From contig QEYB01000368.1 in assembly GCA_017562135.1 (NCBI GenBank), forward strand, positions 372,001 through 436,000: 64,000 nucleotides of DNA. Direction: 5' to 3'. The position numbers were made by a program, and so were the translations under genes. The notes beneath the pieces are model-generated. The model ran no database searches. It worked only from the letters and a program-made list of their open reading frames with translations, and was not told where the DNA came from. Source of the stretch: Dipylidium caninum (lineage: Eukaryota; Platyhelminthes; Cestoda; Cyclophyllidea; Dipylidiidae). Shown here piece by piece: positions 37,993-48,523 of this stretch (positions are counted from its first letter, which is position 1; every line of letters starts with the position of its first letter).

Positions 37993-40900
37993 CAGACGGG
38001 CGAGTCGGGAGTCTGGGGAGTGGAGCTCTAAGTCCGACAAGGCAGAGTCGCCGTCGGCGGAGGTTGGCACAATATCCACGGGAGCGGGGTCGCGAGTCGC
38101 GGGACCGGCGCGCACAGTTCAGCGACAAGAGCGTGACTGCGACGTCCTCTGCAGGCACACGCACCTGACGCGGATGTGTTAGTGTTGGTGTTGCTCCTCG
38201 CCTCGACCGTGCGATGAACCGCACGCGAACAGCTGCGACCGAGGGCTGTCCGCCGCGCCGCGGCCAATACCGCCCGACCTGTCAGACCTATCAAGCGCTG
38301 CGTGCTCGCGACGTGCGCACCGGCGAGCGCGAGCGCCTCGTGCCAGCGCTGTCGACAGGTGGCAGTCTGCAGTCGGCTCCGTTTTCGCTACCTCCGCAAT
38401 GTCCTTTTTCATGCCAAAATAAGTAGCGAGGGTAGGCGTCGGCGTGTACGTGCTTGTGGCATTCAAACTAAGGCTAAACAACTCAAGTCCCTCTAATCCG
38501 ATCATCCCTAGACTGTCCGCGACTATGTCTGGCTCCCACTTTGTGGTAGTTAATGTGGTCGCTGGCCCGCCTACACCACCGAGAAGGCATTCTTTCCTCT
38601 CTACTAGCGAAAAAGCACCAGAGCTCCATTTGCTGGCCGAGGCCTATCGAATAACACGTCAGTAATTAGGACTTCCTGGGCAGCGCCGACGCCGCGCGGC
38701 GCCTAACTGTTCGCCTTTATTACTTTCATTATTGCGTCCGCGGGGGGTATACGTCTTGATGGCCCATCTGCCGCCTGCTTCCTCCCTCGTGTCGGAGAGT
38801 GCGAAGGGCTTTTGTAAAGAGCCTTTAAGCTTGTGCCACCCAAACATGGTTCCACCAAAGTAAAAGGCACATGAGTGAGAGAATTAATAGGCGAATCTGC
38901 GACAGAGAAGCAAGAGCGAGGCTGGGAGAAATCTGGGAGGCCACTGTTGAGGACGCGGTTACTGCGCCACACCCCTGAGCCGCCAACCGGTCAGGCGGCG
39001 GATGTCACGGCAAATGGCTCGCGATTTGCACTGCCTGGCAGTCGTGTGGCGGGAGGACGAGAGTTTTGAGACCGACGCGGCTAAAGACCGGCGTGTGCCC
39101 GTCAATTCCCACACTATTCGCCGTTTTAATGGTTGGAATTCATGCCAAAATCCCACTGTGGGGCACTCGCGGCGAAACCATCCAACTCGCAGCGTCAGTC
39201 GGAGGCCCCTCCTTTTCCCATTTCTTCCCTCCTGACTGCGCAGCGAGCAGCCAGCACCTCTCCTCCATCGGGCAGCCGATCGGATCAAGGCCCACAAGCT
39301 CCAATTGCCACTGCCGTCGTTCGTAAGGGATTTAATTTTCCACGACGATATGTCTTGGAGTAAAATTTTGCCCTTCCATTTGGCAGCGGTGCTGAGGAGG
39401 GAGCAGTTCCGTAAGCACAGACTCCCGACCAGCTGTTGGTGGTGCAGCAGACAACCACAAGGACTCCTTTTTCCTCCACCAAGTGTCCACGCAAGGAGAC
39501 ACGTAATTCCTTGCAGAATTCTCAATATTTCACCAGTGGGTAAATCTCTCGATAGAACTAGGGATTCCCACTCTGACCACGTGAGCAATGGAGCAGTGTG
39601 GACCCCTCGTGTTTGTTTAATGGAGACGCGGAGTCACGAGGCCCCGAGGCTCCGAGAGTTCTCTCTCCCCAGAGCCACGCACCGGTATAGCCCAGTGCAT
39701 GGCCTCCCTTCCTGCGAGTGTTGAGGCGATGGCCCCTGCTCCACTTGCCGTCCCAATCCCCCAACGCCTCAAACCCCTGACCGCCTTTCTGCGGTCGTGG
39801 TTAAGTGGCCATGGCCGAAGAAGTGGTTCTGACACGAACTTTGCAACGTGGTCATTGAGCCAACGTCAAACCTGTTTGTCCCGTCACATATTGTATAAGC
39901 ACGACACGACACGGCATGGTTGGGACAAGAGTTCTTTCCCATCCAACTCACTTCGCCGGTAGCCTCTTTAAGGCTCGACTTCGGTGACAATTAAGTGGCA
40001 AGACCTACTCTTATGACGTTGACTACATCGTTTGGTCGGCGGAACTCATCCCAGCCATGCGCGTCTTACTCCTGGGCAAATATGCGAGGCCAAATGGAAT
40101 TTTGAGCCTGGGACGCCTTATTCAAATTGTTATTGCAGGCGGGGCGTTGTGGAAGAAGAGTTACTTTGTGTTATGTAAGACATGACGCATGTGGCACGAG
40201 GGGAGAAGGTGTTCGCCGGTGAAATGCGCAACCGTGCAACTATTGTTATGACTGCAGAATCACGACTAAGAAGGTCGAGTCTTACCTTTTTTATAAAGTA
40301 TGATTCACGGGTCGAAGCAACTTCGAGCATCATGGAGTGTCGTTGAGCGACAATAAAAATTGACGGGAAATTGAATACGCAGTCTCAGGACTCTGAACTT
40401 CCTTGGGATGACAAAGATGTCAAATTCAGATCTGACGCGCCTGTGTTCAGTCACTTTTTTGAATAAGCTATGCTAAACTCCACACACGGGTGCGACATAG
40501 CGCCGAAGGTCGTTAAACAGACTCCACCCAAATTGGCCGCAACACATGCGGATGTCATTTGTTCCCCGCGTGACAGTGACATCGCGTCGCCTTTAACGTG
40601 TTGTATTGATGGTATAACCCGGTGGGCGACGTCCTGTTGCTTTCAGCTTCTCTCACCAGTCTTAGCTCTTCTCCATCTCTGGGAAAATTTGATATACATA
40701 AATTCCGACGGAGAAAACTGAACATGAACAAATAAACTGAAGACAAGAATAGGCGGTGTGTGATCAGTTCTAGGACCGTACAATTTAGGACAGCCGTGTT
40801 TGCCGAGGCACCGGGAGGGCCTCACAGCACTCGCGCACGGGAGCGAGGTGTCGCCCTCGTCGGAGTCCGGATCTGCGCTATGGTGGCCTGAAGGGTGCGC

Positions 40901-42583
40901 GAATATCAAAACAAATGCCAATAGTGGTAGAGCAGGACTTATCCACCCAAAACTGTATAAAAAAGTAGAGGGATGAGGATTTCGTGGAGATTAGTATTGT
41001 TGCTAAGTCGCCTAAAGTGTCTTTTTTCAGAAAATAGACGAGAATAAATGGAGAGCTACTAGCTGAAGGCATTTCCAAAACCTCTCCTTGGGGTGGTGTT
41101 GTTAAAACAACTGTATTTTAATTTCTGCTTAGTGGGCATGTCTTTAAAGTGGAGGTCCACCTCTCTCCGCGGGTGTTGACGAAATATAGACCGGTTTGGA
41201 GAAGAGCAGCCTGACTCCCACATGCGGGTAGCAGTATGTTAAATGCCGCCGTTGAGCCGTTGTTTCGAGGCTGAGTTCTTCAGTCTCCGTCCGCCCATGC
41301 TCCCGGGCGGAAGTACATTTACCCAAAGCTTATTCATACGCGTCCTGTTAACTGTGTGAGCATTATTTTAGTAAATACAGTCTTGCTCCCGATTAACTCT
41401 CTTAAATTGGACCCATTGAAAAATCAAGAGGCAAGCTTAGTTCACCTCACAACTTTTCAGGCTCTCTTTGCATTTATTAGAACATGGTGGAGTAGCCCTT
41501 AAGAAAGTGCCCATGGGCTATGCTGCGAATAACCATTCCTAAGTTTGTTCAGCACAATTATAGGTGCGTTTGATATTGGACACGGGACAGTATAGAACTC
41601 CCATAAACTGTGTCAAAGCATAAGGAAGATTCTCCAATGCAGCCCATCCTCAAACACTTTAAAATAGGCCATAAGAAAAGTGCCAGGATAATGATAATCG
41701 AGTGCAATTTCCTTTTATTTGTCGAAATTTTAGCTAATGACAAATCTGCACACTCTTCGCTACTCGTGCCGCTTTAGAAGGCTTGACCTTTTCGTCACGC
41801 GCATGGTTGCGGTATTCTTTGTCTCTCGTACTCCCTCTCTGTTCTTATAAATCTGCTTCGGCATTGGTATACAGTTTTAGGGTGGTCTTAGAATATTCGG
41901 GTCATCTTGACTGACATGATTAACCCCAATGCCCAAATTATTTTTAAGATTATAGACTACAGTAGAGGGCGCAATATTAGTGGCCAGATACTCGTCAGCT
42001 GACCAATCACGAAATTCTTTGTTAGGGATGTGTTATCGTCTATGCAGCATATATCTCTAATCTTCAAAACTGCTAACTATTTACCCTTCTTTGAAAGACG
42101 CTGATAATTAATTTCGCAGGGTTCGTCATTACACCATTTGGTAGCAGATTTCATCAAGGTTTTCTTAAATAAGTTTTTCACTTCTGATGTGTAGACAGAC
42201 CTTGGCGTGGCCCTTGCGTCTTGCCGGAATCTAACCGTCTTACTTATAGCGTGAGTACATCATTATCCTTCTAGTCATCCCCTCAGAACAAGAAAAACGC
42301 GCTATATAGGTCACCTTCTAATTGGAGGTTGCGCCATTACTCACCCAAAGCGGCTACTACATTTTGGCAATGAAAATGAATTCAAATGATACAATTTTGT
42401 TTATTTCAAACCTTTTTATGCTACGGTCAAAGCATTTACCCATTTGTACTGATAATAATGTTTTTTGTAAGGCAATTGGTTAACAAATAGCCCGCGAAAT
42501 AGCCTGGTCTAGTAAGCATGCGTCTCGCTCCACACTTACGTTCTCTTCAGGTTTGTGTGTTCCTTCTGTTTACTCTCTAGACT
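37993..42583. other. Long intergenic region between MRL and HSD10 genes
   Basis: The left part (to about 39.9 kb) is GC- and CpG-rich and probably includes the MRL promoter and 5' UTR, since the frame before the ATG at 37992 stays open up to a stop just before 38115. The long ORFs there (for example the minus-strand one at 38959-39588) are rich in Arg, Ser and Trp and have no family look. Past 40 kb the sequence becomes AT-rich. A minus-strand open segment at about 40950-40740 has a hydrophobic stretch followed by acidic and Cys-containing sequence after a good acceptor; it might be an exon of a small secreted protein, but I could not find partner exons. Confidence 0.4.
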
Positions 42584-43812
42584 ATGTCAGCCCTGGTCAC
42601 AGGCGGTGCATCTGGCCTTGGTCTTGCTACCACCAAAAAATTACTTGAAGGAGGTTGCAAAGTTTTGGTGTGTGATATTAATCGAACCAGCGAAATCGAA
42701 AAACTTGGGAACAACGTAGTATTTTCGCAAACAGACGTACTTATATATTTTAAAGACTTTTAATTTGTAAGGTTACTTCCGAATCATCCGTACAAGAAGC
42801 TATCGAATTGGCCAAGTCAAAGTTTTCTTTCATTAATTGCGTTGTAAATTGTGCTGGAATTGGGATTACAAGAAAAACTGTCGGAAATTCCTTGGAAAAA
42901 TCGCATGATTTGGGCGAATTTGAGCGCGTCTTAAGGGTGAGTTAAAATGTCATTTTACCAAGCTTAGGTTAATGCCGTTGGGACGTTTAATGTCATTCGA
43001 TTGGCTGCGTTATCTATGGCTCAAAACGAACCGGATGATGATGGGGAACGTGGGGTAATAATCAATACAGCAAGTGTTTCGGCTTTTGAGGGTCAAGTCG
43101 GGCAAGTTGCATATGCAGCTAGCAAGGCCGCCATCGTTGGGATGACTTTACCAGTTGCCAGAGACCTTTCTCGGCACGGCATTCGCTGTGTTACCATTGC
43201 TCCAGGTGAAAATGCGGACTTTATTGTTGCTTTGGTGGTCACGATAATATCTTTTCCGTCGTCTAAATATTCTACCTATAACGTAATTGGTCGTTTTGTT
43301 CCGGGAAAGGATTGATAGAAGTAACAGTTATTCAACCCATTCTTCTCAGAGTTGTCCCCTAACGTCACCGAAAGCATAAATTGAACTCGTACCTTTAATT
43401 TAGGTCTTATTGAAAGCAGATTACTGTTTGGTGATCGTCAAGTTCAGCTGGATGTTTTGAACTACATAAACGATGTACAATTGGCGATTGGCCGACAGGG
43501 TCGTTCATACGAATTTGCAGATGCGGTTGTCACTTGTCTGAGAGAAAAGATGTTAAACGGAGCTACACTACGATTAGACGCTGGTGGCCGGTTGATCCAC
43601 TTGTAAATTCTTCTTCAGGGGTATTTAACACTGAGGCGGCTGTTGCTGGGATTCCCAAGGGCGCCCTCTTCCATCTTGTTAAAACTGTTCCCTTTCCAAA
43701 ACGTCCTGGTCGACCTGAGGAGTTTGCCCATCTCGTTCAATGTATTCTCAGTAACAAAATGCTTAATGGTACAACCATACGACTGGACGGCGCCCTTCGC
43801 CTTCCCCCTTAG
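42584..43812 (+). CDS. HSD17B10-like short-chain dehydrogenase (isoform ending in exon 4b)
   Basis: NAD-dependent SDR related to mitochondrial 17-beta-hydroxysteroid/3-hydroxyacyl-CoA dehydrogenase type 2 (HSD10), which acts in isoleucine breakdown and is a subunit of animal mitochondrial RNase P. Exons 42584-42736, 42772-42936, 42968-43205 and 43619-43812 give 249 residues, close to the usual 261. The Rossmann motif TGGASGLG is at residues 6-13 and NCAG at 77-80. The catalytic triad is Ser142 (INTAS), Tyr155 and Lys159 (YAASK). The run [20 protein letters not shown] is typical of HSD10. The 4b C-terminus ([18 protein letters not shown] and [10 protein letters not shown]) matches HSD10 closely. 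Introns 1 and 2 are only 35 and 31 nt. The ATG at 42584 follows an acceptor-like CTCTCTAG, so an upstream non-coding exon is possible. An AATAAA at 44142-44147 may end the transcript. Confidence 0.93.
43404..43606 (+). CDS. Alternative last exon (4a) of the HSD10-like gene
   Basis: This segment lies inside the intron that precedes exon 4b. It has its own acceptor (TTTAATTTAG), begins in the same phase 1, stays open for 67 residues and ends with TAA at 43604-43606. It starts [19 protein letters not shown] and ends [18 protein letters not shown], so it covers the same part of the SDR fold as exon 4b: the substrate loop, last helix and final strand (compare [17 protein letters not shown]). Splicing exon 3 to 4a would give a 252-residue enzyme with a different substrate-binding lid and C-terminus. 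Only 12 nt separate its stop from the first base of exon 4b, so the 4b acceptor tract is its immediate 3' flank. It could be a true alternative exon or a decaying duplicate; the intact frame favours use. Confidence 0.75.
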
Positions 43813-46800
43813 TTCCTCTCATTTCACCCGCTTGTTCAAATGTGAGCCTATTTTTTAAATCCACATTTATTTTACGGATTAATTAGTTAAGTTCTTATTT
43901 TGTTTGGGGTTCCAGGATGGCTATTTTGTGGTTGGGCGCCTCATTAAGCCTACCTCGTAGTAAAATAATGATCATCTGCCTTTGTTAATTGCGAAAACAG
44001 TGGATTTTCGCCTTATTGCCTGCGTGAGATCTGTATTTATTGTCTACCTGACGGTTTGTGCTAGGCTACTTTCTCTTTTTAGGTTATCATGAAACACATC
44101 ATTTTACAAGTTACGCAGTACAAGGGCTTTGTAGGTAGGAAAATAAATAACGAAATTTTCGTATACTTGATAAAGTTTTGCTTTTATTTCAAGTGGGAAA
44201 GACTCATAAATGGTGTAACTTACCATACCGACGGGTAATGCCCCTGAAAAAGGCAGTACTCGAGTATGTGGCGTGATTGGGGAACCTACTTTGAGGGATT
44301 ATTGCAATATCATAGGGAGGTGGGAAGTATATTGAAGTCAATGGGGGGTTAGAGTCAACATTGGTGTCAAGTCAAACGAGAAGTGTGTTAGTAAAATCTT
44401 ATGAAGTCCATTTTGCTGCTGGATTGAGATTTTTTTGCGTCGGACAGACCTATGGTGGTCAGGTCGTGAAATTTCTGCTTTCACTGCTATCGAGGGAAAT
44501 TGTCATAATGAGTCGTGATCTGATGAATATGCTACCAGTCAGAAATACAACCGAGAATTATCGGTTTCAATTCGACTCTTGGGTCTTCTAGTCGGTGGTT
44601 CGCGTGTGTGCCCTTCCTTTGTGCATCCACAAAGTATTCTCCCCCCTTGCAATCTTTACCCCTGATACTAGCTGGCTGGCTGAACTCGCCCTCTGCCACT
44701 GTGGCACTCCGAATCCCCCCTCCCCCCCTACTTTGCAATGAATTTCTAGCTTTCCCTTAGGCTTCGGTAAACTGGGGCGGAAGAAGCGGTGCGGTGTATT
44801 GCCCCTCCCTTCGTCTTATTCACAACTACCGGTACGACTAATTCCATCTGCAACAGAATTCCAAATCAGGTCTGCGGGAGTATTCGTCAGAGCCCCCTCC
44901 TCGACCTCAGTAGGACTTCGAGTGCATCCGTCACTCGGGCCCCTTTTACATGTGTATGGCTGAGTGACTGCCTCAATGAACTACTATTGGCATGTCTGCA
45001 AAACAAAGGCTTTCCGCCTTGTGACAGCCCAATGTTGCCGATAAAAGCAATTATTTCCACGAAGACTGTTCTCTTGCCTCGAAGCGGTGGGAATCAGTAC
45101 CTCCGGTGATACAATGAAAGTAAACGGGAGGTGGTTGCATTCACTTCTCCTTTTTGCTTTCCAATCGTCTTTGAGAGAAGATCGCGATTTGACTGTCGGG
45201 GTTCCTCCCTAACAGGTCATTGAGGGCAAAATTGCATGCTTTCATACGAACACTCGTTTCTAATCTTTGGATGCTTCCAAGGTACACAAAACACCAGACA
45301 ATTTGCTGCTGTAGTAGTTTCAGCTGGTTATTAGGGTACTTTTGAAAATAATGACGTCGATGAGATGATTCTGCTCTAGGGCACATGGCTACCTGATGCT
45401 CATAAGAAGAGAAATCCCTATTTCTACGCACCGGTCCCACAAACATTCATTTTAATGCGTCATCTGTTCACCTTTCGTTTGTGTCAGCCTCAGACACGTC
45501 ACCCCACCAGAAATGGCGAAACTAACCTCTGAGTGTGGTGCCGCAAATACTACTGCGATGTGGCCCGAAGGCGACCGCGCCGCCCGTTGCTTGCTGCCAG
45601 GCCTTCTATTTTCGGATCGTTGGATTTCGCCCAGTCTGTATTTGCTGTGTCTCCATCAGCCGAAAACTGACTAGCCAGACCCAACCTCGGCTTTGATTGT
45701 CGGAAGTGTTTAGGGAGCATCTCTTCTTCTCCAATGCAACAACTTGACCGCCAAAGACAAGGCGGCGCACGCACGGGCTGAGCAGGTGCAGAACTGGCGT
45801 CGAGGGCCCCACCCCTCCAACGCTCTTCAGAGCGCCTCCTAGGCCGCCGTTTGTGTCTCCTCGACCTTAACCGACTCGCTATGAACGTTTCATCGTCGGA
45901 GGTCGGACCGGTAGACAGCGCGGCTTTACTGCACCCGCGAAAAAGCACACGCCCTTTTCCTCAAGTCAAACGCCTGGCGGAGGCCTTCCAATGTCGAGTG
46001 CGACGCGGTCGGTATCGCCAGTCGCGGTCGTCGACCTTGCGGTTGGGACTGCGGCGCCAGAGATTGTTGAGGACGCGGGGCCACAATTCCCTACACTGGG
46101 GCAGGGCGTTTTCGTGCAGAGAGGGCGAAGTTAGTTGTCTGTTGAGAGGACAGGCGTGAACGGCGACGGATCCTAAGAAAGGCGACCAAAGATCCTCTGC
46201 CATTGCCTGGGGCCACTGGGCAAGTTGTTGTGCCTCCTCTCACCGTCTCCGTGGCGTGGCGCAGATGCTCGAGACTGAGGTCTAAGAGTGCTTCAATCGG
46301 GCATCTTACTTGACAGATTCCAAAACGTTGTGTGAGAATAACACCATTGCGATTCTTCTTGCTTATCTGAAACCGGCCGACGGCCGCTACTCACTTCTGT
46401 CGAAGCCTTCGGAGCGTCCGAAGGAGTCGACAGCATCTGTCACTTCTTCCCCATCAAATAAACTTCTCATCGGTAATTCCACATTTCAAAGACCCCAGTT
46501 TCCCGCCACTTCTTCATCTTTTGGAATGAGGAGCGAAGCGACACGTGTCTCCTCGCTTCTCGGATTATCAGCACACTCGACCCCGGCGGAGGAGCCGCCG
46601 CTCGACGCGCATGAGCGGCCTCGCGCCGTTTGGTCGGACCACATGCGTAGGTGAAGGAGGCCGCTCTTCTCTCCGCAACTGCCTCCAGCAGCGCCAGTGG
46701 GACAGGCACCCTTGTCGGGTTGTGGTGTTTCCGGAGTCAGCAAGTGCATGAGCGTGACCGGTTTGTCAGTCTCGTCGCCTCCAATCTACTGTAGCGCAAG

Positions 46801-48523
46801 TTCTGTGGAGAGGATGATCAGCTAAAAAAATCCTCATGGAAGGAAGAAGGGGAAAAGGTGTCGAGTTGCGCCGGGACGAAGCGGTCGGGAGGAATGTCCT
46901 CCAGCCTCATGTGGGGCGAAGTTGGACCACATTTAAAGGGTCTCGGAAGTCCGCCGTGCAGTCAGAAGATGTCCAAATTAGACGACATGCTAACTTTCTG
47001 CTCACTTTAACGTCGGCACCCGATTCATCGCCAGACTGGTGTCATTTCGGAAGACACGACACGCTATCTTCACTGGTTGCCTGTGATGCCATTTTCATTG
47101 AAATGCCTTCACCTCAAAAGTCTCCCCAACCGCCATCACAACCATCCAACGCCCCCGCTTGAACCGTAAGACACTTCGAGTGAGATGCGACTGCGAGGGA
47201 AAGGAAAACACCGTGAAGAAAATGTGCGGATCATGTGCAGGAGTGGAAAATATAAGGGGAAGGAGGGCGGACTCGCCCTTCACCACCACATCGAAGCTGC
47301 CGGAGTAGAGCCCGTTTGTCGAGAGTGGGTCCATCTGAGACTACGTGCACACTTTGGCTCCATAATAAGCCAAGAAATGTGCAGTCTTGGCGCCTTCTGC
47401 CAGAAAAGTGACTTGGCACTCGGCCCCAAAATTCATTTCTTCAAGGGGCTTCCGTGGTCGTGTCGAGGAAACGCGTAAAGTCTTCACGCAGGGCTCCAAG
47501 CGCCATCAGCGTCATGTCCTACTGCTGAAAATCGCACCTGAAAATCTGGTGGTAGAGGATATACCTCCTCACGCACTGGGGAACCCCATTTAACGGGTGA
47601 CTTGTCATCCCTCTTCGCTAACGCGAGAGGATTTCTCAAGGAGAGTTTATTCCTCCATGCGCACGAATGAGTGATGCTGCCCTGCAGATCCCAACAAGTG
47701 AACAGGCCCGGCAGGTGCTCGCGGCTGAGTGGCAGAAAAGTTGCTCTGTCGCAACCAACGACACTTGCGCCGCATACGCGGCCCCAGTTCGAACGTCTTC
47801 ACACACCCCCCCCCCGAGCCACGGAAGAGCCTGCCTCCCGGAGGCCGGTAGGCGTCGCCAATGGCTCGACAATTGAGACTGCGTGTCGCCTACCCAGTCC
47901 CTGCGTCTCGAGAGCTGCTGATTGAAGGACGTGCTTCCCCTGAAAGCGTAATGGCCTCGCAACAACAGCAACTGAATGCGTGGCTGTGGTGGACAGTTTA
48001 CCAGAATGCGAAGTTCGGTCCAATGCCCTGAGCGGATTGTCAGCCCGCGAAATACTAACCGAGAGCCTCGTCGGAAATATTCTCTAGAAAGAGTCCCATA
48101 ATCCTTGAAGACGTTTCCCCAAAACCCTTGGCGGCCCAGTGTTCTCTCGGGAGGACGAACGCGCCCACGGGAACCTGTTTCAGTGGCTAAGGGCAGCCGA
48201 ACACCGGGCCGGCGGCCTTCACGGCATGCCCGGGTGGTCGTCCACGCCTCTGTTTTGTCGCCTCGTCCCATCACATGCTGACGGTGGGGACTGCAGGCGG
48301 CGAAATTCCTGTTGTTAAGGCTGTCGGCGGCTCCGGCAATTGTGAGCCGCAACCTCAAAATAACAGCCTCGATCGCTTAAAATAGAAGCCGCAAGGCAGA
48401 GCAGCCTTTAAGGAAAAGACGGTGCATAAGGTACATTTCGTATGGCGCTCAATTCCTCAACTCGTACTGTTTAATATGCTGGTTAATCTGGTTTATTCGG
48501 CGCGCCCCGCGTGGGCGGGAATT
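43813..48523. other. Intergenic region between HSD10 and CDK5 activator genes
   Basis: AT-rich to about 44.5 kb, with an AATAAA at 44142-44147 that may serve the HSD10 gene, then increasingly GC-rich from about 45.5 kb. Several ORFs of 100-240 codons occur on both strands, overlap one another and are dominated by Arg, Ser, Pro and Ala, as expected by chance in GC-rich DNA. The plus-strand ORF at 46310-46654 and the minus-strand one at 45550-45948 read slightly more like protein but show no family or splice context. Confidence 0.4.
48492..48497 (-). promoter_or_regulatory. Candidate polyadenylation signal of the CDK5 activator gene
   Basis: On the minus strand an AATAAA begins 27 nt after the TAG stop. 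It would give an unusually short 3' UTR; a later signal may be used instead. Confidence 0.5.

Noticed and set aside
38959..39588. 209-codon minus-strand ORF
   Set aside because: Random-looking composition with many Trp, Arg and Ser, no domain or splice context, several competing ORFs on the plus strand.
46310..46654. 114-codon plus-strand ORF with Ser/Pro-rich, protein-like composition
   Set aside because: No start context, splice partners or family; neighbouring GC-rich ORFs look similar, so I could not support it as a gene.
47636..48358. 240-codon minus-strand ORF
   Set aside because: It lies in CpG-rich DNA between genes, is dominated by Arg, Ser, Gly and Cys without conserved blocks, and overlaps equally long ORFs on the other strand.
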